A DNA stretch of 64,000 nt. It comes from Ruminococcus flavefaciens 007c. Lineage in GTDB: Bacteria; Bacillota; Clostridia; Oscillospirales; Ruminococcaceae. The position numbers were made by a program, and so were the translations under genes. The stretch covers positions 62,001 to 126,000 of the forward strand of contig NZ_ATAX01000035.1 in the NCBI RefSeq assembly GCF_000571935.1, given 5' to 3'. Numbering within the stretch: the stretch's first letter is position 1; every line of letters starts with the position of its first letter. Shown piece by piece: positions 42,722-51,940 of the stretch. Under the pieces are notes generated by a model. The model had not been told where the DNA came from. It saw nothing but the letters and a program-made list of their open reading frames with translations, and ran no database searches.

Positions 42722-44329
42722 TTACTGTTCCATACTGAAGAAAATCTCGATAGAAGGCGCACCTAAGTGAGTTGAGGTGTATGAATAGTAAGCGAGGACC
42801 TTTGAAGCGTCTACCGAATCAACAGTACCGCTCCTGTCAACATCGGCGCACTTGCTCTGGGAAGCGTTGAAGCTGCCGGTCTTACCTGTGGAGGTGAGAG
42901 CGTACTCTGCAAGTATGAGAGAAGCGTCTACCGAGTCCACGATGGAGTCATTGTTGACATCGCCTTTGTTTTTGATATATTCTCCTTCAAGGGCTTCGAA
43001 TTTGACCTTTCTGGGAGTTGCCCAGTTGCGGGCAGTGGACTTGTCATAGCCTTTTATGACGCCGTTGTATATGCTTTCGCCTGTTTTGAAATCATAGCTG
43101 TTGCATATGGTGAACTGTTCGTTCTTGTTGATGATATTTGCTTCGCCGTTGTAAATAGTCACCGATGCGAGATTGCCGCAGTTTGAGAAGGCTCCTTCGC
43201 TGACGGTATTGACCGACTCATCGCATACGATGTTCTCGATATACGGATTTCCCGCAAAGGCATAGGGTTCGATAGTCTGGATATAGGAGGGGACGGTGAA
43301 GTCCTTGTCCTTTCTGCCTGCGGGATATACTGCCAGATCTGCCATATCGCTGCGGTAAACAACGCCGTCAACGATATGATAATTGCCTATACTGTTCATT
43401 CCTTCGAATTTTTCAAGAGATATGCAGCCTTCAAAGGCCTTTTGACCGATCACATCGGGAGAACAGCCGAATTTGAAGGAGTTCAGATTCTTTGTGCCCG
43501 CAAATGCGCAGTAACCGATATTGCTTACATTTGCGCCGAGAACAACGGCTTCCAGATCATCATCATTGAGGAAAGCATTATCGCTTACGGTCGTTACGGG
43601 GAGATCGTTTATCTCATCCGCAACGGTGATGCTGTTTGAACTGTTGTAGTGTGTTCTGCCGATAACACTGTAATAGTTGAACATATATTCATAATATATC
43701 TCGTCTGTCAGAGTAGTGAGTGAGTTCATACATATGGCTCTGCCGTGTGGTGTGAGCTCAAAGTGGTCGTACTTTTCCTTTTCCTGGACGTACTGTGTCT
43801 CGGATACCTCTTTGCCGTTGATCTTGTATACTATCTCGACGCCCTCTATGTCCTTGTTCATGGTGTTGTCGGTGAAGGACTCCTCACGTATGAATCTGCC
43901 CTTTTCAAGCCTGAAATAGGTAAGCGAACGGACTCCCATATGTACATCGTTATGCACGAGGTAATGTGCGTTGGGATCGGTGAAGGCGATGCCGTAGGTG
44001 CCCAGCTCTACGGGATCCGACAGATTTCCTTCGTAATAAGAGTATACGGTACAGGTGCCGGAACGGAAATTGTTCTGTGATATAAAGAGCTCCGGATTGC
44101 CGTCATGGTCTATGTCGTAGATCTCAAAGCAGGACGGTTCCTGTGACTCAACGTCGAAGTTGTAGTCGGGATTAGTGTAGAAGCTGTTGAGTACATAGGA
44201 ATAGGCTGCCTGCCATGATGTGAATGACATCTGCGGAAATGAGTCAGCCGCGTTCACATTGGACAGTGGGATCGCTGCTGAAAGCAGTACTGCGGCAGTT
44301 ACAGCCGCTGTGGTCTGTTTGATCTTCAT
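42722..44329 (-). CDS. Secreted BspA-type LRR protein with dockerin
   Basis: 535 residues; ATG preceded by AAGGAGG. Signal peptide to about residue 27 (NVNAA); an N-terminal domain with EIYDIDHDGNPELFISQNN, a calcium-loop-like DxDxDG found in secreted proteins of Clostridia; BspA-type leucine-rich repeats about 230-430 (TVSDNAFLNDDDLEAVVL, VIGQKAFEGCISLEKF, TIEPYAFAGNPYIENI); a dockerin about 450-520 with DVNNDSIVDSVDAS and DVDRSGTVDSVDAS. The dockerin is the same class as in the 31228 protein. The ligand of the LRR region is unknown. Confidence 0.85.
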   Translation of the reverse strand: MKIKQTTAAVTAAVLLSAAIPLSNVNAADSFPQMSFTSWQAAYSYVLNSFYTNPDYNFDVESQEPSCFEIYDIDHDGNPELFISQNNFRSGTCTVYSYYEGNLSDPVELGTYGIAFTDPNAHYLVHNDVHMGVRSLTYFRLEKGRFIREESFTDNTMNKDIEGVEIVYKINGKEVSETQYVQEKEKYDHFELTPHGRAICMNSLTTLTDEIYYEYMFNYYSVIGRTHYNSSNSITVADEINDLPVTTVSDNAFLNDDDLEAVVLGANVSNIGYCAFAGTKNLNSFKFGCSPDVIGQKAFEGCISLEKFEGMNSIGNYHIVDGVVYRSDMADLAVYPAGRKDKDFTVPSYIQTIEPYAFAGNPYIENIVCDESVNTVSEGAFSNCGNLASVTIYNGEANIINKNEQFTICNSYDFKTGESIYNGVIKGYDKSTARNWATPRKVKFEALEGEYIKNKGDVNNDSIVDSVDASLILAEYALTSTGKTGSFNASQSKCADVDRSGTVDSVDASKVLAYYSYTSTHLGAPSIEIFFSMEQ

Positions 44330-44404
44330 GGAAAATCCTCCTTTAGCTTTATTGCCTTTCGGCCATCTCTCTCATTCTGCCTTGCGGCAGTCCCTCTACC
44401 GATA

Positions 44405-44433
44405 ATTATATTATATTTTACGTTATATTGCAA
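44405..44433 (-). promoter_or_regulatory. Sigma-A promoter of the LRR-dockerin gene
   Basis: Minus strand TTGCAA (44428-44433), 17 bases, TATAAT (44405-44410). The leader carries CTGCC-GCAA-GGCAG and GCC-GAAA-GGC hairpins. Confidence 0.78.
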
Positions 44434-44507
44434 GGGATAAATAGAATTTGCCATTCATGGATATGACAAAAAAAGCACCCATTTTTTGCTGAATTCTACA
44501 AACGGCG

Positions 44508-44536
44508 TTGACAACAGGAGTGAAAAGATGTATAAT
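44508..44536 (+). promoter_or_regulatory. Sigma-A promoter of the GH5 gene
   Basis: TTGACA (44508-44513), 17 bases, TATAAT (44531-44536). GATGT starts at 44540, nine bases after the start of the -10, as in the pectinase and first GH9 promoters. The ribosome site GAGAGGGGTTTTAAT resembles GAGAGGGGTATTAA of the GH9 gene. Confidence 0.88.
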
Positions 44537-44593
44537 AGTGATGTTAACAAATCCGTAACATTGCTGTATAATACTAAAGAGAGGGGTTTTAAT

Positions 44594-46753
44594 ATGGCAA
44601 ATAAGATTTTAAAAAGAGTAGCAGCTGTTGTTTCGGCTGCTGCGGTGTTGCTTGTGCCCACATCGGCCGGGCTTCCCGAGAAAACAGCATCGGCAGCTCC
44701 CGACGAGTACCATGATGACTGGCTCCATGTAAACGATAAGGCACAGATCGTTGACATGAACGGCAATGAGGTATGGCTCACGGGAGTAAACTGGTTCGGC
44801 TACAATGTAGGCAGCCAGGTATTCGATGGAGTATGGTCGCAGAATATGCACCATTGTCTTGATCTTATCGCAGATCACGGCTTCAATCTGCTTCGTGTAC
44901 CCATGTCCACAGAGATACTTCTCCAGTGGAAGAACAAAAAGCCCGACGGACTGGTAAAGGTAAACCAGTATGAGAATCCTGAGCTTACCGTTGAGGGAGT
45001 TGAGGGCGGTACTATAAAGTACAGCTTCGACATCTGGAATCAGGCAGTAGAATGGTGCCGTGAGAACGGACTCAAGATAATGATAGACATTCACTGCGCT
45101 ACCACTGCTTCAAACGGTCATCAGGTTGCTACATGGTATGACTCGAAATACAGCACCGAGGACTGGATCGAGGCACTTGAATGGGTGACTGATTATTACA
45201 AGGACGACGATACCATTATCGCCATCGACCTCAAGAACGAGCCTCACGGCAAGCACGACGAGGGCGCCATGGCAAAGTGGGACGGCTCAAAGGACATCAA
45301 TAACTGGAAGTATGCCGCAGAGCGCGGAGCAAAGGCAGTTCTTGATATAAATCCCAATCTGCTGATCATGGTAGAGGGTATAGAGGTATATCCGAAGTTT
45401 GAAGAGGGACAGGACTGGGATTCTCCCGGTATCGACTATACGACTATGTACAGTCCTTACTACGGCGCATGGTGGGGAGCTAATCTCCGCGGCGTAAGGG
45501 ACTACCCCATAGATCTCGGCAAGTATCAGAGCCAGCTGGTATACTCACCTCACGATTACGGTCCTGAGGTTTGGAAGCAGGACTGGTTCTATCTTGAAGA
45601 TCCTTCAAAGACCTTCAGCAGAGAGACTCTCCTCGATGATTACTGGAGAGATACATGGGCATTCATCGGCGAAGAGAAGATCGCACCGCTGCTCATCGGC
45701 GAATGGGGCGGCTGGGTAGATGATGAACACGACAAGACCGGCGAAAACAGACACTGGCTCAAGGAGATCAGAGATTATATGATAGATAACCATATCCATC
45801 ATACATTCTGGTGCTTCAACGAGAATTCATCGGATACAGGCGGACTGGTTTACGATAACTTCGGCAAGTGGGACGATGTGAAGTATGAGTTCGTCAAGCC
45901 CGCACTCTGGCAGGACAAGAACGGAAAGTTCATCAGCCTTGACCATAAGATACCTATGGGACGCGCAGGCAACGGTATATCGCTCTCTGAGTATTACGGC
46001 GGCGCTCCTTCTCCCGGAACTGTGACTACTACCACATCTTCCGCAACAACTACCACCACAACGACTACAAGCGTTACTACTACTTCAACTACAAACACTA
46101 CGACAACCACTGTCAGCGAGGAAATTATAACAACATCTGTGACCACTACAGGGCCTGGTCCTACTATCCATCCCGGATATGACTTCAAGGGCGTTGATTC
46201 CTACCCGACAAAGACAGTTTATGAGCAGGGCGATGAGCTTGACCTCAGCGGTCTTCTCTTCGGCGGAACTCCGCAGCAGGGGGCAGGCTCAGGCGGCGGA
46301 AGATATACGGACGCTGATGTAAACGACGGCATTGTATCTGTCATAGACAGCAGCGGAAAGAGCTACAGCAAGGATAAGTTCAAGACTCTTCCCTCAGGCG
46401 AGTATACCGTCAGGATCAAAGGCGGTGTAGGCGATTATTACAAATTCACCTACTGCTACGGCGTGGATATCTCCTATAAAGTAACTATAAACGGCGGCTC
46501 GGGCGATGTTGTCTGGGGCGACGCAAACTGTGACGGAAAGGTGGATCTTGCAGACGCAGTTCTCATAATGCAGGCTCTTGCAAATCCCAATAAGTACGGA
46601 ATAGGCGGTACTGCCGAGAAGCCTCTTACCGAAAAGGGCAAGGCACAGGCAGACGTAGATACTTCTGTAAAGGGAATCACTCCCGATGACGCAGTAAAGA
46701 TACAGGAATTCCTTCTCAAGAAGGTAGCTTCACTGGATTCCAATGCAAAATAA
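44594..46753 (+). CDS. Cellulosomal GH5 endoglucanase with Ig-like domain and dockerin
   Basis: 719 residues from ATG 44594; longer frames start inside the promoter. Signal peptide to ASA (about residue 35). GH5 domain about 40-455, probably subfamily 1: [14 protein letters not shown], catalytic acid E216 in DLKNEPHG, nucleophile E370 in LIGEWGG, and [14 protein letters not shown]. Then a Thr/Ser linker, an Ig-like domain about 525-632 ([21 protein letters not shown]) and a dockerin about 639-714. Predicted beta-1,4-glucan endohydrolase on a cellulosome. It is a single-gene unit with its own terminator. The dockerin is nearly identical to that of the CBM4-GH9 protein. Confidence 0.94.
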   Translation: MANKILKRVAAVVSAAAVLLVPTSAGLPEKTASAAPDEYHDDWLHVNDKAQIVDMNGNEVWLTGVNWFGYNVGSQVFDGVWSQNMHHCLDLIADHGFNLLRVPMSTEILLQWKNKKPDGLVKVNQYENPELTVEGVEGGTIKYSFDIWNQAVEWCRENGLKIMIDIHCATTASNGHQVATWYDSKYSTEDWIEALEWVTDYYKDDDTIIAIDLKNEPHGKHDEGAMAKWDGSKDINNWKYAAERGAKAVLDINPNLLIMVEGIEVYPKFEEGQDWDSPGIDYTTMYSPYYGAWWGANLRGVRDYPIDLGKYQSQLVYSPHDYGPEVWKQDWFYLEDPSKTFSRETLLDDYWRDTWAFIGEEKIAPLLIGEWGGWVDDEHDKTGENRHWLKEIRDYMIDNHIHHTFWCFNENSSDTGGLVYDNFGKWDDVKYEFVKPALWQDKNGKFISLDHKIPMGRAGNGISLSEYYGGAPSPGTVTTTTSSATTTTTTTTSVTTTSTTNTTTTTVSEEIITTSVTTTGPGPTIHPGYDFKGVDSYPTKTVYEQGDELDLSGLLFGGTPQQGAGSGGGRYTDADVNDGIVSVIDSSGKSYSKDKFKTLPSGEYTVRIKGGVGDYYKFTYCYGVDISYKVTINGGSGDVVWGDANCDGKVDLADAVLIMQALANPNKYGIGGTAEKPLTEKGKAQADVDTSVKGITPDDAVKIQEFLLKKVASLDSNAK

Positions 46754-46768
46754 ACACTTCTGAACGGT

Positions 46769-46821
46769 TCAGCCGTATGTACAGACTCCTGTATCAGGAT
46801 ATGTGCATACGGCTGATTTTT
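46769..46821 (+). terminator. Terminator after the GH5 gene
   Basis: TCAGCCGTATG / CATACGGCTGA long stem with an inner CCTG-TAT-CAGG hairpin, then TTTTTATT. Confidence 0.85.
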
Positions 46822-46838
46822 ATTCGGCAATAAAACTC

Positions 46839-46867
46839 TTTACAAACCGCGGAGTTTCTGATATAAT
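46839..46867 (+). promoter_or_regulatory. Sigma-A promoter of lepA
   Basis: TTTACA (46839-46844), 17 bases, TATAAT (46862-46867), extended -10 TGA. Confidence 0.85.
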
Positions 46868-46904
46868 TATACTGAGTAAATATGTATTGAAAAGAGGTAA
46901 AGCT

Positions 46905-48707
46905 TTGGCTAACGATAAGATCAGAAATTTCTGTATTATAGCGCATATAGATCACGGCAAATCCACACTTGCCGACCGTATCCTTGAAAAGACCGAGACA
47001 GTTGCTATCCGTGACATGGAGGATCAGCTTCTGGACAATATGGACATCGAGCGTGAGCGCGGAATAACTATCAAAGCCCGTGCAGTGCGTCTGAAGTATA
47101 CCGCTAAGGACGGAGAGGACTATATCTTCAACCTCATCGACACCCCCGGCCATGTTGACTTCAACTATGAGGTATCACGTTCTCTTGCAGCCTGCGAGGG
47201 AGCTGTCCTTGTTGTTGACGCTTCACAGGGCATAGAGGCGCAGACTCTTGCAAACACCTATCTTGCCATCGAGCACGACCTTGAGGTGGTCCCCGTTGTC
47301 AACAAGATAGATCTTCCCTCGGCAGATCCCGAGAGAGTATGCAGCGAGGTGGAGAACGTCATAGGTATACCGGCCATGGACGCTCCGCGTATCTCCGCTA
47401 AAATGGGCATAAACATCGAAGAGGTGCTGGAGAAGATAGTAACGGATATACCCGCTCCCAAGGGAGATACGGAAAAGCCCCTGAAGGCGCTTATCTTTGA
47501 CAGCTATTACGACTCTTACAAGGGAGTTATCATATATGTCCGTGTTAAAGAGGGCAAGGTAAAGGTAGGTGACAATATCCGCCTTATGGCTACAGGAGCC
47601 GTGTTCAACGTAGTGGAGGCAGGTTTTATGGACGCTTCCAACCTTGTTAACAACGGAAGTCTTGAAGCAGGAGAGGTAGGCTATATTGCCGCTTCCATCA
47701 AGAGCATAGGCGATACGCAGGTGGGCGATACCGTCACCAACGACGACGATCCCTGCGACGAACCCCTTCCCGGTTACCGAAAGGTAAATCCCATGGTATT
47801 CTCGGGTATATACCCTGCTGACGGAGCAAAGTACGGTGATCTCCGTGAAGCTCTGGAAAAGCTCCAGCTCAACGACGCTTCACTGTCCTTCGAGCCCGAG
47901 ACCTCCATTGCTCTTGGCTTCGGATTCCGCTGCGGCTTCCTGGGACTTCTCCATATGGAGATCATACAGGAGCGTCTTGAACGTGAGTACAATCTCGACC
48001 TTATCACCACAGCCCCATCGGTAATATACAAGGTAACTCTTACCAACGGCGAGGTGCAGTACATCGACAACCCTACCAATTATCCCGATCCTGCGCTGAT
48101 ACAGGTGGCAGAGGAGCCTATGGTAAAGGCAAGCATCCTTTCGCCCTCGGACTACGTGGGCAATATCATGGAGCTCTGTCAGGACAGACGAGGAGTATTC
48201 AAGGATATGAAGTACCTTGACGATACCCGTGTCGAGCTCCACTACGAGCTGCCGCTGAACGAGATAGTCTATGATTTCTTCGACGTACTGAAATCCCGCA
48301 CAAAGGGCTATGCTTCCTTTGATTACGAGATGATGGGCTATGTTCCCAGCAAGCTTGTCAAGCTGGATATACTTCTCAACGGCGATATAGTTGATGCCCT
48401 GAGCTTCATCATCCATACTGACAAGGCTTATCCAAGAGCACGCAAGATAGCCGAAAAGCTTAAAGAAAACATTCCGCGCCAGATGTTTGAGGTACCGATA
48501 CAGGCTGCTATCGGCGGCAAGATAATTGCACGTGAGACCGTAAAGGCCATGCGCAAGGACGTTCTTGCCAAGTGTTACGGCGGTGATATAACCAGAAAGA
48601 AGAAGCTGCTTGAAAAGCAGAAGGAAGGAAAGAAGCGTATGCGTCAGCTGGGTACGGTAGAGGTGCCACAGGAGGCGTTTATGAGCGTCCTGAAGCTTGA
48701 CAGCTGA
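46905..48707 (+). CDS. lepA: Elongation factor 4
   Basis: 600 residues from TTG 46905 (AAAGAGGT 6-7 bases upstream), which gives the normal LepA length; a frame extending to 46803 would begin before the promoter. G1 [17 protein letters not shown]2/G3 [10 protein letters not shown] and [14 protein letters not shown], and the LepA C-terminal [37 protein letters not shown]. Ribosomal GTPase that back-translocates ribosomes. hemW follows after two small genes, the frequent lepA-hemW neighbourhood. Confidence 0.97.
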   Translation: MANDKIRNFCIIAHIDHGKSTLADRILEKTETVAIRDMEDQLLDNMDIERERGITIKARAVRLKYTAKDGEDYIFNLIDTPGHVDFNYEVSRSLAACEGAVLVVDASQGIEAQTLANTYLAIEHDLEVVPVVNKIDLPSADPERVCSEVENVIGIPAMDAPRISAKMGINIEEVLEKIVTDIPAPKGDTEKPLKALIFDSYYDSYKGVIIYVRVKEGKVKVGDNIRLMATGAVFNVVEAGFMDASNLVNNGSLEAGEVGYIAASIKSIGDTQVGDTVTNDDDPCDEPLPGYRKVNPMVFSGIYPADGAKYGDLREALEKLQLNDASLSFEPETSIALGFGFRCGFLGLLHMEIIQERLEREYNLDLITTAPSVIYKVTLTNGEVQYIDNPTNYPDPALIQVAEEPMVKASILSPSDYVGNIMELCQDRRGVFKDMKYLDDTRVELHYELPLNEIVYDFFDVLKSRTKGYASFDYEMMGYVPSKLVKLDILLNGDIVDALSFIIHTDKAYPRARKIAEKLKENIPRQMFEVPIQAAIGGKIIARETVKAMRKDVLAKCYGGDITRKKKLLEKQKEGKKRMRQLGTVEVPQEAFMSVLKLDS

Positions 48708-48744
48708 GCAGCTCCGATACATTTCCCCATAACAGGAGGATATC

Positions 48745-49173
48745 ATGATAAACTATATCATTCTCGGACTGCTGGGGGCGGTATTCGTTCTCAGTATCAT
48801 AACAGTCATTACAGAATACTTCTTGAAGAAAAATTCGGCGGCGGGACGTTTTTTCCGCTCCATAAGAATAAGGCTCCGCGAGAAGTCGCGTACAAGCTTC
48901 TGCGTGACTGCCGCAGTCCTGCTCATATTCGGACTTGCGGCAGGTGATGACAACTTCAGGCTGATATTTGCAGCTCTGCTGATAATGCTGCTTACGCTGG
49001 CAGTTCTCCACCCCGAGGACTTTCTCAGTGTTTTCAGACATCGCAGAAAGAAAAAGAAAGCAGTACGTCTGGGACTTACTCCCCGTCTTGCTGGCGAAGT
49101 CCCCATGGCAAAGCTTGTTAAAGAACTTGAACCCATAGATACAGAGTTAAGCTCCGAGGAAGGAAAAGAATAA
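48745..49173 (+). CDS. Unrecognised small membrane protein
   Basis: 142 residues; AGGAGG before the ATG. Three hydrophobic segments (about 4-26, 55-70, 75-92) with a very basic stretch HRRKKKKAVRLGL and a polar C-terminal tail (KELEPIDTELSSEEGKE). No domain was recognised. Sits between lepA and a zinc-ribbon gene two bases away. Confidence 0.7.
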   Translation: MINYIILGLLGAVFVLSIITVITEYFLKKNSAAGRFFRSIRIRLREKSRTSFCVTAAVLLIFGLAAGDDNFRLIFAALLIMLLTLAVLHPEDFLSVFRHRRKKKKAVRLGLTPRLAGEVPMAKLVKELEPIDTELSSEEGKE

Positions 49174-49175
49174 AT

Positions 49176-49517
49176 ATGAGTAATATATACAAATGCCCCC
49201 ACTGCGGCAAAAAGAGCTTCAATCCCTGGTCCAAGGCAATGGCCGGACAGCTCAATTCAAAGGGAAAGCCCTGCATGGAGTGCGGTAGGCTCTGCGTCAA
49301 CGGCAAGGGCGCGACAATATTCAAGGCTATATACTGCCTTGCAGCCTTTGCGCTGATAATATACATCTATATACACGGTGCTGACAATGAGTGGATGTTC
49401 ACACATGAGATGCCTATGTGTATAGGACTTATACTTTCAATGGCCATTGTCCCCAGGATAGTCAACGCCTTCTTCTTCAGCCTGGCACCTTCTATCCGTA
49501 TAGACGTCAAAGAATGA
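49176..49517 (+). CDS. Zinc-ribbon membrane protein of unknown function
   Basis: 113 residues. N-terminal YKCPHCGKKSF and GKPCMECGRLC form a four-cysteine zinc ribbon, followed by two hydrophobic helices (about 50-68 and 80-100). Its stop overlaps the hemW ATG (ATGA), so it is translated with hemW. Function not known. Confidence 0.75.
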   Translation: MSNIYKCPHCGKKSFNPWSKAMAGQLNSKGKPCMECGRLCVNGKGATIFKAIYCLAAFALIIYIYIHGADNEWMFTHEMPMCIGLILSMAIVPRIVNAFFFSLAPSIRIDVKE

Positions 49518-50611
49518 ACAGTCTCGGGATATATATACACGTGCCGTTCTGCGGAAAGAAATGCGCATACTGTGATTTCTATTCCGTGGCATGGACAAAA
49601 GCTGCTGCGGAGGGATACATCGCGGCAGTTTTGCGTAATATACGCCATTACTCTGACAAAAGCAGGTATGTGGATACGATATACTTCGGGGGAGGCACTC
49701 CCTCTCTGCTCACCGCGGAGCAGCTGAGGGCAATACTTGAATGTATAAGGAGTAGCTTTGTCGTAAGTGCTGACGCTGAGATCACCATGGAAGCCAATCC
49801 CTGCACCCTGACTGCACAGAAGCTTTCCGAGCTGCATGGCATAGGCATAAACCGCCTGTCCGTGGGAGTACAGTCCATGTCTGATGCCGAGCTGAAGGTG
49901 CTGGGAAGAGTACATAGCGCCGGACGTGCGGAGCAGGCTGTACTTGAAGCGGCAGAAGCAGGCTTTGACAATATCTCCTGTGATCTTATGATAGCTCTGC
50001 CCGATCAGGACAAGGAGAGCCTGCGCTTTTCCATTGAGCGCATGACGGCTCTGCCTGTGCAGCATATATCGGCATATATACTGAAAACGGAGAATGGTAC
50101 GCCCTTTGACTGCGAGGAGATACGGAGCAGGCTGCCCGACGAGGACAGTACCGCAGAGCTGTATCTGGAAATGGCAGGTCTCCTTGAAGAAAGAGGCTTT
50201 ATGCAGTACGAGGTGTCGAATTTTGCAAAAAAAGGCTATGAGAGTCGCCATAATACCCGATACTGGAAGTGCAGTGATTATCTCGGCATAGGACCTGCGG
50301 CACATTCCTGCTATAAGGGCAGGCGCTTTGCCGTGGAGCGCGATCTGGAAGGCTTTATAAACAGCGAGGTACAGCAGATAACGGTCACCGACGAAAGTCC
50401 CTGCGGATTTGAGGAGTATGCAATGCTCCGGCTGAGGCTGAAGGAAGGCCTTCTTCTCGGTGACGTTCCCGAGCACAGGGAGGAGATAATGAAAAAACTG
50501 CCGCCCCTTATAAAGAGCGGCTATGCGGAGACTGACGGGGAGAGGGTATGGCTCACGCCTAAGGGCTTTCTCATGTCAAATTCCGTTATAGGATATCTTA
50601 TTTTTGAATAG
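49514..50611 (+). CDS. hemW: Radical SAM heme chaperone HemW
   Basis: 365 residues from ATG 49514; earlier frames would overlap the zinc-ribbon gene deeply. GIYIHVPFCGKKCAYCDFYS holds CX3CX2C; FGGGTPSLLT, TMEANP, GINRLSVGVQSM and the HemN_C end (EEYAMLRLRLKEGL) are typical. HemW-type proteins insert heme into respiratory enzymes rather than oxidise coproporphyrinogen; that is family knowledge. Followed by a strong terminator. Confidence 0.93.
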   Translation: MNSLGIYIHVPFCGKKCAYCDFYSVAWTKAAAEGYIAAVLRNIRHYSDKSRYVDTIYFGGGTPSLLTAEQLRAILECIRSSFVVSADAEITMEANPCTLTAQKLSELHGIGINRLSVGVQSMSDAELKVLGRVHSAGRAEQAVLEAAEAGFDNISCDLMIALPDQDKESLRFSIERMTALPVQHISAYILKTENGTPFDCEEIRSRLPDEDSTAELYLEMAGLLEERGFMQYEVSNFAKKGYESRHNTRYWKCSDYLGIGPAAHSCYKGRRFAVERDLEGFINSEVQQITVTDESPCGFEEYAMLRLRLKEGLLLGDVPEHREEIMKKLPPLIKSGYAETDGERVWLTPKGFLMSNSVIGYLIFE

Positions 50612-50638
50612 CGTCAGAACAACTCAACAGGAATAAAA

Positions 50639-50674
50639 AAGCCATAGCATCCGTAAATACAGGTGCTATGGCTT
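50639..50674. terminator. Bidirectional terminator after hemW
   Basis: AAGCCATAGCA / TGCTATGGCTT stem with a 14-base loop, followed by GATTTTATTT on plus and by A-run complement (TTTTTTATT) on minus; shared with the convergent gene at 50679. Confidence 0.88.
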
Positions 50675-50678
50675 GATT

Positions 50679-51605
50679 TTATTTGGTTTTGGACAGATCC
50701 TTTATCATTTTGTCAAATAACGGGAAGTCCTTGTCGTAGGTCTCCTGCATATCCTTTTCACTGGAATGGAGGAGCTTTTTCGGTTTTCTGAGTGCAAGGA
50801 ACATATCGTCGCTTATAAGACTGGGAGCAATGCCTATCTTTTCGGCAAAATCAGTATTTTTCAGATAGTAGCAGCAGTCCTTTACATGGGGATCATCGGG
50901 ATAGAGCCTGCTTAGATCCACAAGTGATTCATCGGGGATCAGCAGTTCATCGGTAGTCTTTTTATTTCCGATGACGATGACTGAATCGGCGTTATTGAGG
51001 AAGTTCGTCAGCTTGTTTGATACACCGTTGATGTAGTTCTGGTACTCGTCGTCGCCGTAGGGAATGTAGTACACCGATACCTCGACCTTGCCGTTGCCGT
51101 TGCTGTCATCGGCGTATTCCTCAAAGAATTCGCTGAGGTATGTGGAATTGCCCACGTCTCCGTTTTCACAGAGCATAAGTATGATCGAATCGGGATGAGG
51201 CTTTGAGAGCATATCCGTTATAAGGAATACACCCAGACCGACGAAGAATACTCCCAGTCCAAGCCACCATTTGTTATGGTAGAAGAAGTTGAAGATCTTT
51301 TTACCTAAGGAGAGCTTTACTTCCTCTTCCTTTTCCTCGTGGATAGTAGCCTCGCTCTCGTCAACAAGCCCCTGCTTGAGGCGCATGAGTTCGATCCTTT
51401 CGTCCTGGAGCTTTTTTTCGTAGGCCTCGCGCTTCTGCTTTTCCTTTTCGGCGTAACGGCGTTCTATTTCCTGCTGCTGAGCCTGCATTTCGGCCTCACG
51501 CTGTTTTTTCAGATCCTTGTTGACCTGGAAAATGCTCTTTTTAATATCGATTTTGTCGTTCTCCTCGGGAGATGCGGGAGCATTTTTCTTATCTTTTTCT
51601 TTCAT
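50679..51605 (-). CDS. Coiled-coil membrane protein of unknown function
   Basis: 308 residues. Highly charged N-terminal coiled coil about 20-85 (KQREAEMQAQQQEIERRYAEKEKQKREAYEKK), one transmembrane segment about 108-130 (WWLGLGVFFVGLGVFLITDML), and an extracytoplasmic domain with acidic patches (EEYADDSNGNGKVEVSVYYIPYGDDEYQNYI). No family was recognised. Downstream of the zinc-ribbon gene across a GC-rich palindrome. Confidence 0.7.
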   Translation of the reverse strand: MKEKDKKNAPASPEENDKIDIKKSIFQVNKDLKKQREAEMQAQQQEIERRYAEKEKQKREAYEKKLQDERIELMRLKQGLVDESEATIHEEKEEEVKLSLGKKIFNFFYHNKWWLGLGVFFVGLGVFLITDMLSKPHPDSIILMLCENGDVGNSTYLSEFFEEYADDSNGNGKVEVSVYYIPYGDDEYQNYINGVSNKLTNFLNNADSVIVIGNKKTTDELLIPDESLVDLSRLYPDDPHVKDCCYYLKNTDFAEKIGIAPSLISDDMFLALRKPKKLLHSSEKDMQETYDKDFPLFDKMIKDLSKTK

Positions 51606-51624
51606 AGTATGTTCCTTACGATAA

Positions 51625-51648
51625 CGGGCGGCTGAAATGCCGCCCGAA
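51625..51648 (-). terminator. Palindrome between the zinc-ribbon and coiled-coil genes
   Basis: CGGGCGGC, loop of six to seven, GCCGCCCG. No U-run follows on the minus strand; it may attenuate or be one of the dispersed GGGCGG palindromes seen elsewhere in the window. Confidence 0.5.
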
Positions 51649-51654
51649 TGTGGT

Positions 51655-51879
51655 TTATTCTTCTAAATTCTTTCCGCAGTGAGGACACTTTACCCCCATT
51701 ATTTTGCCGGGGTGATAACCGCAGTGTGGGCAGCGTACAAAAAGTAAATTATAGATAAGACCTGCTGCGAAAACAGCTGCTGCCGGAACGCCAAGCAGAA
51801 TAAGCATTGCTGTGTTGTCAAGAAAGAACAATGCGCTCATTCCGATGATCACTCCCACAAGCATAATAAGGACTGACAC
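51655..51879 (-). CDS. Small membrane protein with C-terminal double zinc knuckle
   Basis: 74 residues. Two hydrophobic helices (about 2-20, 26-48) then RCPHCGYHPGKIMGVKCPHCGKNLEE, two CPHCG knuckles that bind one zinc. Similar layouts are common in Ruminococcaceae; role unknown. Confidence 0.7.
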   Translation of the reverse strand: MSVLIMLVGVIIGMSALFFLDNTAMLILLGVPAAAVFAAGLIYNLLFVRCPHCGYHPGKIMGVKCPHCGKNLEE

Positions 51880-51940
51880 CCACGCTGTTTTAATAGGTGA
51901 TCTTTTTTTATATTATTTCCCTTTTGCGGAATGGGAAGGC

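Noticed and set aside
44486..44593. Longer start for the GH5 protein (36 extra residues)
   Set aside because: It would begin upstream of the promoter -35 region and disrupt the signal peptide; ATG 44594 has a good ribosome site and a typical leader.
49367..50476. 369-residue open frame opposite hemW
   Set aside because: Entirely antisense to a recognisable HemW gene; composition is that of a mirrored coding sequence.
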